Source: UBA6115 sp964346355
GTDB lineage: Bacteria > Bacillota > Clostridia > Christensenellales > Aristaeellaceae
Length of the DNA stretch: 10,387 nucleotides
Assembly (NCBI GenBank): GCA_964346355.1
Contig: CAYFUH010000048.1
Location: 1 to 10,387, forward strand
Reading direction: 5' to 3'
Made by a program: the position numbers and the translations under genes. Positions 1 through 6,604 of the stretch are shown here, piece by piece; positions within the stretch are counted from its first letter, which is position 1; every line of letters starts with the position of its first letter. The notes under the pieces are model-generated. The model saw only the letters and a list, made by a program, of their open reading frames with translations. It was not told where the DNA came from and searched no databases.

Positions 1-76
1 CCGGGCGGCTGATGGCCTGGGCGGGCAGTACCAGCACCAGGCATAGCAGGATGAGTATGAGGCGCTTAGGCCGCAT
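1..76 (-). CDS. Exported protein, N-terminal fragment (third gene of the sigma operon)
   Basis: Only the first 25 codons lie in the window; the gene continues past the left edge. The visible residues are two basic patches (RPKR) followed by a strongly hydrophobic run of about 13 residues and an A-Q-A site, a typical Sec signal peptide probably cut after residue 21. Cys12 sits in an L-L-C context and does not fit a lipobox, so a lipoprotein is less likely. A GGAAGGAG ribosome binding site stands just upstream, inside the anti-sigma gene. The ATG overlaps the end of the anti-sigma gene by 11 bases, so translation is probably coupled. The mature product is not visible and no function can be assigned; the context suggests an exported partner or target of the sigma/anti-sigma pair. 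Confidence 0.75.
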   Translation of the reverse strand, partial: MRPKRLILILLCLVLVLPAQAISRP

Positions 77-1070
77 GAAACGCTCCTTCCTTCCGCATCG
101 TGCGCAGCCGCAGGCAGATCACAAAGGCCGCGTACAGACAGGCGGCGCAGGCCAAAATCCAAGCCAGATCCCGCATCAGGCTGGCAATGGACACACCGGT
201 GAACCCTTTGACCATCATATGCGCCAGCAAATAGGCAAGGGGCATGCCCAGCAGGTGGATCAGCACCGTTTTTGCGCGCGCGTTTTTACGCAGGATGAAG
301 AGCAGCACCGCGAACACCGCCGCCAGCGCTGATGCCGCCTTAAAATAAAATGTCAGCGCCATCCGGGGCAGCACCATGTACCCGCCGTCCTCATACAAGT
401 TTCTCCCATACAGCAGCACTGCCTGCTGGCCTGGGTTGGCCAGGTAGACGGAGACCTCCTTATTCGGATCCAATTTCACCACAATCTGGCTGGGATAGGC
501 GTCTTCATCCAGCCCCACACCAAAAGCATCACCCACATCGACGGCTGTGTCAGTGTCCTGCTGTTTGTCAGGGTCGGGATATTCCTCAAACGTGATGACA
601 TTCGCGCCCGCGAAAAGCTGCGCACGCATCTGGTAGGTCTCCACCTCAATGCGGTACACATCCGGGTAATCCGGATCCGGCCGGCCAGCCATTGAGATCA
701 GCACATCCGGCCGCTTATTTGACACAATCAGCTGATCCCCCACGCGCTTCACATTCAGGTCGCCGTCCTTGTAGGGGACATATGTAATTTCAGTGATGCG
801 GCTGCCCACAGCAAGCACCAGGGACAGCAGCAAAAACACCGCCAGCAGCACCGACAGCATACGCCGCTTCTTGATGCCGCTTGAAATCTTTTTCACCGGC
901 AGCGCGGCGCGCTGCACATCCGGCGCCTCCCGCCTCATTTGTTCCGCTTCCGCCCGGCAGGCGGCGCATTCCGCCAGGTGCTCCTTAACCGCTTTTGTCG
1001 TGGCTGCGCTTGCCAAGCCCTCCTGGTAGAGGGGCAGTACATCCAAGATCAGGTCACATTCATATTTCAT
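66..1070 (-). CDS. Membrane anti-sigma factor with zinc-finger (ZAS) domain
   Basis: A 334-residue protein likely to bind and inhibit the ECF sigma factor encoded just upstream. The N-terminus has the zf-HC2/ZAS pattern H-x3-C-x2-C at His31, Cys35 and Cys38, with another Cys at position 5. A basic stretch (KKRR, 67-70) precedes a first membrane segment at about 71-89. An extracytoplasmic domain of about 150 residues follows (90-238), rich in acidic and proline residues. Three more likely membrane segments lie at about 239-260, 267-287 and 300-321, ending in a basic tail. Four segments is more than the single-span architecture of classic anti-sigma factors. The start is supported by GGAGG six bases before the ATG, and the gene overlaps the sigma gene by 11 bases. 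The outside domain may sense the signal, but the ligand is unknown. The pairing is inferred from motif and gene order. Confidence 0.88.
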   Translation of the reverse strand: MKYECDLILDVLPLYQEGLASAATTKAVKEHLAECAACRAEAEQMRREAPDVQRAALPVKKISSGIKKRRMLSVLLAVFLLLSLVLAVGSRITEITYVPYKDGDLNVKRVGDQLIVSNKRPDVLISMAGRPDPDYPDVYRIEVETYQMRAQLFAGANVITFEEYPDPDKQQDTDTAVDVGDAFGVGLDEDAYPSQIVVKLDPNKEVSVYLANPGQQAVLLYGRNLYEDGGYMVLPRMALTFYFKAASALAAVFAVLLFILRKNARAKTVLIHLLGMPLAYLLAHMMVKGFTGVSIASLMRDLAWILACAACLYAAFVICLRLRTMRKEGAFHAA

Positions 1071-1551
1071 CTTGTTCCTCCAGTGTCCTCATTACAGTTT
1101 TCCTGGCGCGGTGATACACCACACAGGCCCAGTTCTCCTGCTTGCCGTACAGTGCCGCGATCTTTGAAAAGGGCAGCTTGCCCATGGCCCGCAAGAGAAA
1201 GATCTGCCGGGCGGGCTCTGTCAATTGGCTCACCGCTGCCAGGGCGCGCTGGCCTTCGTCCATTAAACTTACCAATTCAGCCGGATCGGTCCACTCCCCT
1301 GGCTCGGGCAGCTCCTCCATGGGGATCACGCGCCGGTGCTTTCTAAGGTATGACAGATACAGGTTGCGGGTGATGCGGCACAGCCAGACGCGCAGTTCAC
1401 AATCCCCCCGGAAGCCTTTGATGTTGTCCATAGCCTTCAAAAAGGTATCGCTGCACAGGTCCTCGGCCAGCGCCTGGTCGCGGCAAAGCGAGAGGGCATA
1501 GCGGTAGACATCCAGAAAATTGGCCTGGTATACCAGCTCCCAGCCGTCCAC
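1060..1551 (-). CDS. ECF-family RNA polymerase sigma factor (sigma-70 family)
   Basis: A 163-residue protein with the two-domain layout of extracytoplasmic-function sigma factors, which redirect RNA polymerase to a small regulon. Region 2 (about residues 8-72) contains the core-binding helix with A29-E30-D31-L32, the F37-L-K-A segment and the W56-L-C-R-I-T-R-N part that contacts the -10 element. Region 4 (about 104-155) contains L110-T-E-P-A-R, a family-typical start to this domain, and a helix-turn-helix ending in Y146-H-R-A-R-K. Region 3 is absent, as expected. The start is GTG at 1551, preceded by an AAGGGG ribosome binding site seven bases away; no better ATG exists nearby. It overlaps the anti-sigma gene by 11 bases, indicating coupled translation. 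The regulon cannot be read from this window, and the promoter in front looks like a housekeeping one. Confidence 0.93.
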   Translation of the reverse strand: MDGWELVYQANFLDVYRYALSLCRDQALAEDLCSDTFLKAMDNIKGFRGDCELRVWLCRITRNLYLSYLRKHRRVIPMEELPEPGEWTDPAELVSLMDEGQRALAAVSQLTEPARQIFLLRAMGKLPFSKIAALYGKQENWACVVYHRARKTVMRTLEEQDEI

Positions 1552-1600
1552 TGCCTCACCCCTTCCGATTAACCTAAAAGCGCCTTTGATTTGCCCTTTC

Positions 1601-1628
1601 AGTATACCAGACGCGCGGGAAGTGAAAA
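1601..1628 (-). promoter_or_regulatory. Extended -10 promoter for the sigma/anti-sigma operon
   Basis: On the minus strand the sequence TGGTATACT (1601-1609) is an extended -10 element with one base different from TGnTATAAT. A weak -35 candidate, TTTTCA (1623-1628), lies 16 bases further upstream, which an extended -10 can tolerate. The element is about 50 bases before the GTG start. It resembles a housekeeping sigma-A promoter more than an ECF-type one, so autoregulation by the encoded sigma factor is not evident. Confidence 0.55.
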
Positions 1629-1642
1629 TATGACAGCGCGCA

Positions 1643-1666
1643 ATAAAAAAAGGGCGTAACGCCCTT
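1643..1666 (-). terminator. Intrinsic terminator of the aminotransferase gene
   Basis: A seven-base stem (1650-1656 with 1660-1666, loop of three) reads AAGGGCG-TTA-CGCCCTT on the minus strand and runs directly into a stretch of T. It lies 20 bases after the aminotransferase stop codon and ends that transcript before the sigma promoter. Confidence 0.9.
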
Positions 1667-1685
1667 CAAATGGTAAATAACTGGT

Positions 1686-2888
1686 TCAAACCGCCTTGGG
1701 TTGGCACAGCCACTCGTGGCTCAGCTCGCCCAGGATGCGGATGCCGCGCTCAATCTGGTCCATGTCCGGCAGGGAGAAATTCAGCCGGATTCCATTGCTT
1801 GTCTGGCTGGAATCGGCCAGGAAGGCGTAGCCGGGCACGGTGATCACCTTGCGGCGGATGGCTTCCTGCACAAAGGGCAGGGAATCCATGCCTTCGGGCA
1901 GGAAGGCCATGATGAAAAAGCCGCCCTCCGGCTTGCGCCAGGACATGGCTGGATGAAAAACTGTGTCCATCATGGCGGCCATCTTGTCCGCCTTCACGCT
2001 GTAGCGGGCAATCAAGCCCTTCAGGTGGCCGGGGTAGTCGTGCTGGGTCAAAAACTCATGGCAGACAAGCTGGTACAGGGTGCTGGAATGCACGTCCATG
2101 CCCTGCTTGAGGATTTTAAACTGCTGGTGCAGCGCCTTGTTGTACACCAAAAAGCCGATGCGCATGCCGGGCGCCAGCGTTTTTGAGAAGCTGCCGGTGT
2201 ACACCACCAGGCCGGCCTCATCATAGGACTTGATGGCCGGGATTTTCTCCCCGCTGTAGCGCAGCTCGCCATAGGGGTTGTCCTCAAGGATGATGACATT
2301 GTAGCGCTTGGCCAGCTCATAAATGGCCTTGCGCTTCTTGTGTGAGGTGGTCACGCCGCTGGGGTTTTGGAAGGTGGAGATTAAGTAGAACAGGCGCACG
2401 TTTTGCGTGCTGAAGGCCTCCTCCAGCTTGTCCAGGTCCACCCCGTCCTCCTGAAGCGGGATGTCAACCAGCCTGGCGCCATAGGAGCGGAAGGCGTTCA
2501 TGCAGCCCACAAAGGAGGGGCGCTCCACCGCGACGGTGTCACCCTCGTTGATGAACATCTTGGCGGTGATGTCCGCGCACTGCTGGCCGCCGGAGAGGAT
2601 GAGCAGCTCGTTTTCACTAAAATCAAAGCCTTCACTCTGTTTGAGGTAAGCCTTTAAGCTGTCCACAAAGGGCGGATAGCCCTCGGAGATGCCGTAGGCC
2701 AGCAGGGTCTTGGGCTGCTCAAAAAAGGCGCGCGCGGTGATGTCCGCGATGATGTCCACAGGGTAGGCTGCGGGCTCGGGCGCGCCGCCGCCAAAGGATA
2801 TCATGCCCGGCTCACCCGCCAGTTTGAGCAGCTCCCGGATGATGGACCCCTGCGCGCCTGCTACGCGCCGGGCCAGTTCATAGGTCAT
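1686..2888 (-). CDS. PLP-dependent aminotransferase, class I/II (LysN/Aro8-like)
   Basis: A 400-residue cytosolic fold-type I aminotransferase that moves amino groups between amino acids and 2-oxo acids. Recognisable parts are the substrate-arm motif SFGGGAPEPAAYP (31-43), a glycine-rich cofactor loop SGGQQ (99-103), FQNPSG (173-178), LEDNPYGELRY (201-211, with the PLP-binding Asp203) and the lysine motif GSFSKTLAPGMRIG (232-245, with Schiff-base Lys236 and Arg243). The pattern fits the 2-aminoadipate/aromatic/branched-chain group that also forms the C-terminal half of MocR regulators; no helix-turn-helix domain is present here. The ATG at 2888 is chosen because AGGAGG lies nine bases before it. 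An open frame reaches 3044, but that extension does not look like an aminotransferase N-terminus and crosses the promoter. The substrate cannot be told from sequence alone. It is a single-gene transcript, divergent from pckG. Confidence 0.92.
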   Translation of the reverse strand: MTYELARRVAGAQGSIIRELLKLAGEPGMISFGGGAPEPAAYPVDIIADITARAFFEQPKTLLAYGISEGYPPFVDSLKAYLKQSEGFDFSENELLILSGGQQCADITAKMFINEGDTVAVERPSFVGCMNAFRSYGARLVDIPLQEDGVDLDKLEEAFSTQNVRLFYLISTFQNPSGVTTSHKKRKAIYELAKRYNVIILEDNPYGELRYSGEKIPAIKSYDEAGLVVYTGSFSKTLAPGMRIGFLVYNKALHQQFKILKQGMDVHSSTLYQLVCHEFLTQHDYPGHLKGLIARYSVKADKMAAMMDTVFHPAMSWRKPEGGFFIMAFLPEGMDSLPFVQEAIRRKVITVPGYAFLADSSQTSNGIRLNFSLPDMDQIERGIRILGELSHEWLCQPKAV

Positions 2889-2897
2889 GCCGCCTCG

Positions 2898-2903
2898 CCT
2901 CCT
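2898..2903 (-). promoter_or_regulatory. Ribosome binding site that fixes the aminotransferase start
   Basis: A perfect AGGAGG on the minus strand ends nine bases before the ATG at 2888. It decides for the 400-residue product over the 452-residue frame starting at 3044. Confidence 0.85.
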
Positions 2904-2914
2904 TTTGCCATTCG

Positions 2915-2950
2915 TTCTTGTATACCACGAAATGAGTAAGTATACAAGAA
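2915..2950. repeat. Perfect 11-bp inverted repeat, likely operator of the aminotransferase gene
   Basis: The arms TTCTTGTATAC (2915-2925) and GTATACAAGAA (2940-2950) are exact reverse complements around a 14-base spacer. After one mismatch on each side, three more bases pair. Each arm also contains the palindrome GTATAC, and the two copies are exactly 20 bases apart, about two helical turns. The repeat overlaps the predicted -10 box and start point of the aminotransferase. A dimeric repressor site is the natural reading; GntR-type regulators often bind GT/AC-ended palindromes, but no regulator gene is in the window. Confidence 0.6.
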
Positions 2951-2968
2951 TGAAGGAATCGGGAACAA
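2939..2968 (-). promoter_or_regulatory. Promoter of the aminotransferase gene
   Basis: On the minus strand, TTGTTC (2963-2968) and TATACT (2939-2944) are separated by 18 bases. The -10 box lies inside the right arm of the inverted repeat, and transcription would start near 2932, about 45 bases before the ATG. The -35 box is imperfect. Confidence 0.5.
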
Positions 2969-3001
2969 TCCGTCCATTCTGTCCATGGCTTGGCGTTTTA
3001 G

Positions 3002-3013
3002 TTGATATATCAA
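3002..3013. repeat. 12-bp palindrome upstream of pckG
   Basis: TTGATATATCAA is a perfect 12-base palindrome in the middle of the divergent spacer, about 90 bases upstream of the pckG -35 box. Its half sites resemble TTGAT/ATCAA of FNR-type boxes, but the spacing is two bases rather than four, so an FNR site is not claimed. It could be an operator or chance. Confidence 0.3.
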
Positions 3014-3031
3014 GACATTCACAACCAATTT

Positions 3032-3067
3032 GTCTGGTTTTCACCGGCCCGGAGAATGTGAACAGAC
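3032..3067. repeat. Imperfect inverted repeat upstream of the pckG promoter
   Basis: GTCTG (3032-3036) and TTCAC (3040-3044) on the left match GTGAACAGAC (3058-3067) on the right, with three unpaired bases in the left arm. It ends 32 bases before the pckG -35 box, a usual place for an activator or repressor to bind. Only the symmetry supports this. Confidence 0.3.
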
Positions 3068-3099
3068 TGTAAGTTTACTTGCATTTTGTTTGTATTCCC

Positions 3100-3128
3100 T
3101 TGACAGCAAAAGGCCGCGTTTGTATACT
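3100..3128 (+). promoter_or_regulatory. Strong sigma-A promoter of pckG
   Basis: A perfect TTGACA (3100-3105) and TATACT (3123-3128, one base from consensus) are separated by the ideal 17 bases. Transcription would start near 3135, giving a leader of about 98 bases. This is the best promoter in the window. Confidence 0.88.
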
Positions 3129-3134
3129 TTGGTT

Positions 3135-3187
3135 ACCAGGAAGTATGGACGAACCCACGCACAAACCTGCTTCCAGGTGATTTTTTT
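3135..3187 (+). promoter_or_regulatory. Possible attenuator in the pckG leader
   Basis: Two mutually exclusive hairpins share one 3' arm. ACCAGGAAG (3135-3143), at the predicted transcript 5' end, can pair with CTTCCAGGT (3170-3178), eight of nine bases with one A-A mismatch. Alternatively ACCTG (3165-3169) pairs with CAGGT (3174-3178) around a four-base loop. Two bases later comes a run of seven T (3181-3187). A hairpin plus T-run between promoter and gene looks like a conditional terminator, but the stems are short and the first has a 26-base loop. No known riboswitch or T-box core was recognised. Confidence 0.4.
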
Positions 3188-3232
3188 GCGCACAGCGCGC
3201 GAACCACACTATTTTTATTACGGAGGGCTTGA

Positions 3233-5011
3233 ATGACCAATCATAAGAAACTGCTGGCCTGGGTGGAGGAGATCAGGGAACTGTGCCAACCCAAGGACGT
3301 GCATTGGTGCGACGGCAGCAAGGCAGAGTACGACCGCCTGATGGACCAGATGGTGCAAAGCGGCGCCGCCATCCGGCTCAACCCTGATTTGCGGCCCGAT
3401 TCCTACCTGTTCCGCAGCCATCCCTCGGACGTGGCGCGGGTGGAAGACCGCACCTTTATCGCCTCTCGCACCAAGGAGGAAGCCGGCCCCAACAACAACT
3501 GGGCCGACCCGGACGAGTTGAAAGCCACCCTGCGCGGCCTGTACAAGGGCTGCATGCAGGGCCGCACCATGTACATCATCCCCTTTGTGATGAGCCCGCT
3601 GGAGTCCCCCTTTGCCTTAATTGGCATTGAGATCACCGACAGCCCCTATGTGGTGGTCAACATGCGCCACATGACCCGCATGGGCACAAAAGTGCTGGAC
3701 AAATTGGGCACAGACGGCGAGTTCGTCCCCTGCCTGCACTCTGTCGGCGCGCCCCTCAAGGACGGCGAAGCGGATGTCGCCTGGCCCTGCGCCCCCATGG
3801 AGGACAAATACATCGCCCATTTCCCGGAGGAGCGCGCCATCTGGTCCTACGGCTCCGGCTATGGCGGCAACGCCCTGCTGGGCAAGAAGTGCCTGGCCCT
3901 GCGCATCGCCTCCGTCAAAGCGCGTGAGGAAGGCTGGCTGGCCGAGCACATGCTCATCCTGGGCCTGACCGATCCGGACGGCGTGAAGACCTATGTCACC
4001 GCGGCCTTCCCCAGCGCCTGCGGCAAGACCAACCTGGCCATGCTGGTGCCCACCCTGCCCGGTTATGAGGTGGAAACCCTGGGCGATGACATCGCCTGGC
4101 TGCGCAAGGGCGAGGATGGCCGCCTGTACGCCATCAACCCCGAAGCCGGCTTCTTCGGCGTGGCGCCCGGCACCTCCTATGAGTCCAACCCCAACGCCAT
4201 GCGCACCATTGAGCACAGCACCATCTTCACCAACGTGGCGCTCACCGATGAGGGCGACGTGTGGTGGGAGGGCATCGGCAAACCCGCGCCTGCACACCTG
4301 ATTGACTGGCAGGGCAACGACTGGACGCCCGATTCCGACAAGCCCGCCGCCCACCCCAACGCCCGCTTCACCGTATCCGCCGCGCAAAACCCCGTCATCG
4401 CCAAGGAATGGGAGGATCCCATGGGCGTGCCGGTCAGCGCCATTTTACTGGGCGGCCGCCGCCCCAGCACTGTGCCGCTGGTACTGGAAAGCAAGGACTG
4501 GACGCAGGGCATCTTCCTGGGCTCCATCATGGGGTCGGAGATCACCGCGGCCACCATCTCCAAAAACATCGGCCAGGTGCGGCGCGACCCCTTCGCCATG
4601 CTGCCCTTCATTGGCTACAACATGGGCGATTACCTGCAGCACTGGCTGGACGTAGCCGGCTGGACCAGTGAGGACAAGCTGCCCCGCATCTTCCACGTCA
4701 ACTGGTTTTTGCGCGATGAGAACAAGCGCTTCATGTGGCCTGGCTTTGGCGACAACATCCGCGTGTTGGCCTGGGCCATCAAGCGCCTGCAGGGCAAGGC
4801 GGAAGGCGTGGAAACGCCCCTGGGCTACCTGCCCGAAAAAGACGGCATTGACACCACCGGGCTTGAGGTGGACATGGACAAGCTGCTGACAATCGACCAG
4901 AAACTGTGGCAGCAGGAAATCAAGGCCATCCGCGAGCACTACAACAAAGTCCCGCGCATGCCAAGGGAACTGGTCAGGGAACTGGAGAAACTGGAAGCCG
5001 AACTGGGCTGA
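3233..5011 (+). CDS. pckG: Phosphoenolpyruvate carboxykinase (GTP), EC 4.1.1.32
   Basis: A 592-residue cytosolic enzyme interconverting oxaloacetate + GTP and phosphoenolpyruvate + CO2 + GDP. It belongs to the GTP family shared with animals and actinobacteria, not the ATP family (pckA) usual in Bacillota. Landmarks in order are VARVEDRT (68-74, with the PEP-contacting arginine), GRTMYIIPF (110-118), TDSPYVV (135-141), YGSGYGGNALLGKK (206-219, metal-contacting lysines), H239, the signature P-loop FPSACGKTN (259-267), GDDIAW (284-289, metal-binding aspartate), GFFGVAPGTS (306-315) and, near the C-terminus, FHVNWF and WPGFGDN. Length is normal for the family and all key residues seen are intact. 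The start has GGAGGG six bases upstream. It is a one-gene transcript with a strong promoter, a long leader and its own terminator. Direction in the cell (gluconeogenic or anaplerotic CO2 fixation) is not decidable here. Confidence 0.98.
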   Translation: MTNHKKLLAWVEEIRELCQPKDVHWCDGSKAEYDRLMDQMVQSGAAIRLNPDLRPDSYLFRSHPSDVARVEDRTFIASRTKEEAGPNNNWADPDELKATLRGLYKGCMQGRTMYIIPFVMSPLESPFALIGIEITDSPYVVVNMRHMTRMGTKVLDKLGTDGEFVPCLHSVGAPLKDGEADVAWPCAPMEDKYIAHFPEERAIWSYGSGYGGNALLGKKCLALRIASVKAREEGWLAEHMLILGLTDPDGVKTYVTAAFPSACGKTNLAMLVPTLPGYEVETLGDDIAWLRKGEDGRLYAINPEAGFFGVAPGTSYESNPNAMRTIEHSTIFTNVALTDEGDVWWEGIGKPAPAHLIDWQGNDWTPDSDKPAAHPNARFTVSAAQNPVIAKEWEDPMGVPVSAILLGGRRPSTVPLVLESKDWTQGIFLGSIMGSEITAATISKNIGQVRRDPFAMLPFIGYNMGDYLQHWLDVAGWTSEDKLPRIFHVNWFLRDENKRFMWPGFGDNIRVLAWAIKRLQGKAEGVETPLGYLPEKDGIDTTGLEVDMDKLLTIDQKLWQQEIKAIREHYNKVPRMPRELVRELEKLEAELG

Positions 5012-5027
5012 TCACACCCTGAAACAC

Positions 5028-5063
5028 AAAAGAGCTGGTGGTTTAACTACCCCAGCTCTTTTT
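5028..5063. terminator. Bidirectional terminator between pckG and the Sel1-repeat gene
   Basis: An 11-base stem, AAAAGAGCTGG (5028-5038) with CCAGCTCTTTT (5052-5062), encloses a 13-base loop. A-rich and T-rich flanks give a U-run on both strands. It lies 16 bases after the pckG stop and 13 bases after the Sel1 gene stop (5076), so it serves both convergent genes. Confidence 0.92.
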
Positions 5064-5075
5064 ATCGCTGCTTTT

Positions 5076-6469
5076 TTAATCTGATAAACCCAGATAGACC
5101 AGCCGCTCCGTCGCCAGGGTATTGCCCATGCCCTCCGCGGTCTTGAGCAGGCGCTTGATTTCCGCCCAGTCCTGGCCGGAATCCCCATCGCTGAGCAGGG
5201 CAGCCAGNNNNNNNNNNNNNNNNNNNNNNNNNNNNNNNNNNNNNNNNNNNNNNNNNNNNNNNNNNNNNNNNNNNNNNNNNNNNNNNNNNNNNNNNNNNNN
5301 NNNNNNNCCTCCCGGTTCGCCGCCCCGCCTGTGCCCTCCGCCAGCATCTCACCCAGGGCGTACATGGATTCGGTGTCGCCCAATTCCGCAGCCTGCTGGT
5401 ACAATGCCCGCGCGCGCGCCGGGTCAGCCGGCGCCCCATAGCCGTTTTTCAACATATAGGCCACCTGCTGCATGGATTCGGGCAGATAGATCGTGTCCTC
5501 AAACATCGCAAGCGACCTGGCATAGTACGCCTGCGCCTTGTCCATGTCCGCGTCCACACCCCGGCCCATCTGGTAGAGGATGCCGATGTTGTAGACAGCC
5601 GCCGCGCTGCCCAGCGGCGCTGCCTGCTCGTAGTACGCCATGGCTTTCACGTAATCCTGCGGCACATCCAGCCCCAGGTCATACAGCACGCCCAGGGAGT
5701 TAAAGGCGCTGGCCTCGCCGCCCTGGCCCCCTTGTTTTAGCAGGGCGATTCCCTTTTGAACATCCTTTTTGACACCGTCCCCGTAGATATAGCGCTTGCC
5801 CAGCTCGGTTTGTGCTGCCGGGCTGCCCATGTCCGCGCCCTGCTGCAGGTAGGCAACCGCCTTTTGTACGTCAAAATCAACCCCAAGCCCCCGGGCGTAG
5901 AGATCAGACAGGCTATAGGCCGCGCCGGCAACGCCCAGGCCTAAGGCCTGTTCAAAATAGCCGCGCGCGCTTGCTGGATCCGCTTCGGATCCAAGGCCAT
6001 ACAGCAGGATGATGCCCAGCTGGTACAGGGCCTCCCCGTCCGGTTTGTCCCGCAGGGCCGCCTTTTCATACCAGGATTTGGCCTGCGCGTAATCCTGGGG
6101 TACACCGCGCCCGGTGTAATAGAGGTAGCCCAGGCGCTCCTGCGCGTAGGCATCATCCTGCTTCGCGGCCTCTTCAAAAAGGCCGATCGCCACCTCAAGG
6201 TTCTGCTTGACCCCGATGCCTGCCAGGTACAGATAGGCCAGGGCGCTTTGCGCGGGCGCGTAGCCCTCCAGCGCCAGCGGCCCCCAGATGATCAGCGCCT
6301 GCTCCGGATTTTTTGCAGCTCCGTTTCTGCCGTATAAGGCGTCCAGGCCCTGCTGGTACAGCTCCTGTTGGGTTTGCGCAAAGGCTGGCATAGCGGTAAG
6401 CAGCAGCATCACAGATAGTATAAAGCCGGCAATTTTACACAACATGCCGTGCGTCTGTCTTGTGTTCAC
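5076..6469 (-). CDS. Secreted Sel1-like (tetratricopeptide-type) repeat protein, interrupted by an assembly gap
   Basis: An exported protein made almost entirely of Sel1-like repeats of about 36 residues, with pattern A-x2-LG-x-LY-x-G-x-GV-x2-D-x2-KA-x2-YY-x2-A. Such repeats form alpha-solenoids that bind other proteins. The start is taken as GTG at 6469 because a perfect AGGAGG (6475-6480) lies five bases before it; an in-frame ATG at 6487 would place that site inside the gene. The N-terminus is a Sec signal peptide (hydrophobic core, A-F-A cut site before QTQQEL). About eight or more repeats precede the N run at 5208-5307. Beyond the gap, a different frame than simple read-through continues the pattern (LAALLSDGDSGQDW ... 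YLGLSD) and stops at 5076-5078. The true gap should therefore be 3n+2 bases long. Binding partner and role are unknown. Confidence 0.82.
5208..5307. other. Assembly gap (100 N)
   Basis: Exactly 100 ambiguous bases, the conventional placeholder for a gap of unknown size. It falls in the repeated part of the Sel1 gene, where near-identical repeats may have broken the assembly. Coding frames cannot be carried across it. Confidence 0.98.
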
Positions 6470-6474
6470 TGGGT

Positions 6475-6480
6475 CCTCCT
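6475..6480 (-). promoter_or_regulatory. Ribosome binding site that fixes the GTG start of the Sel1 gene
   Basis: AGGAGG on the minus strand, five bases before the GTG at 6469. The upstream in-frame ATG (6487) has no comparable site in front of it. Confidence 0.75.
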
Positions 6481-6528
6481 CTTCCATTTCAATGGATTTT
6501 GTCCAAAGATGATACCCAGTTGGTTACA

Positions 6529-6566
6529 AAGAAAAGAAATGCCATGCCCCAAAGGCATGACATTTC
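6529..6566 (-). terminator. Intrinsic terminator of the nadD-yqeK/rsfS operon
   Basis: A 13-base stem with one mismatch (6536-6548 with 6554-6566, loop of five) is followed on the minus strand by TTTTCTTTG. It lies about 38 bases after the stop codon of the coiled-coil gene. On the plus strand the following bases are less T-rich, so minus is the likely direction. Confidence 0.82.
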
Positions 6567-6604
6567 CTAAATTTTACATATGCTGATGGTTCCGTGTGCC
6601 GGCT

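Noticed and set aside
3002..3013. FNR/CRP-type binding site
   Set aside because: The half sites look similar, but the spacing is two bases instead of four, so it is reported only as a palindrome.
2889..3044. Upstream extension of the aminotransferase to 452 residues
   Set aside because: The extra 52 residues do not look like the family N-terminus, cross the predicted promoter and operator, and a perfect AGGAGG precedes the internal ATG.
3617..4387. 256-codon minus-strand frame opposite pckG
   Set aside because: A codon-bias shadow of a GC-rich gene: glycine/valine/alanine-heavy translation, no ribosome binding site, and fully covered by an intact pckG.
5012..5207. C-terminal tail of the Sel1 protein as read straight through the N run
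   Set aside because: The tail lacks Sel1 pattern and ends inside the terminator, while another frame continues the repeats and stops at 5076; the 100 N are a placeholder length.
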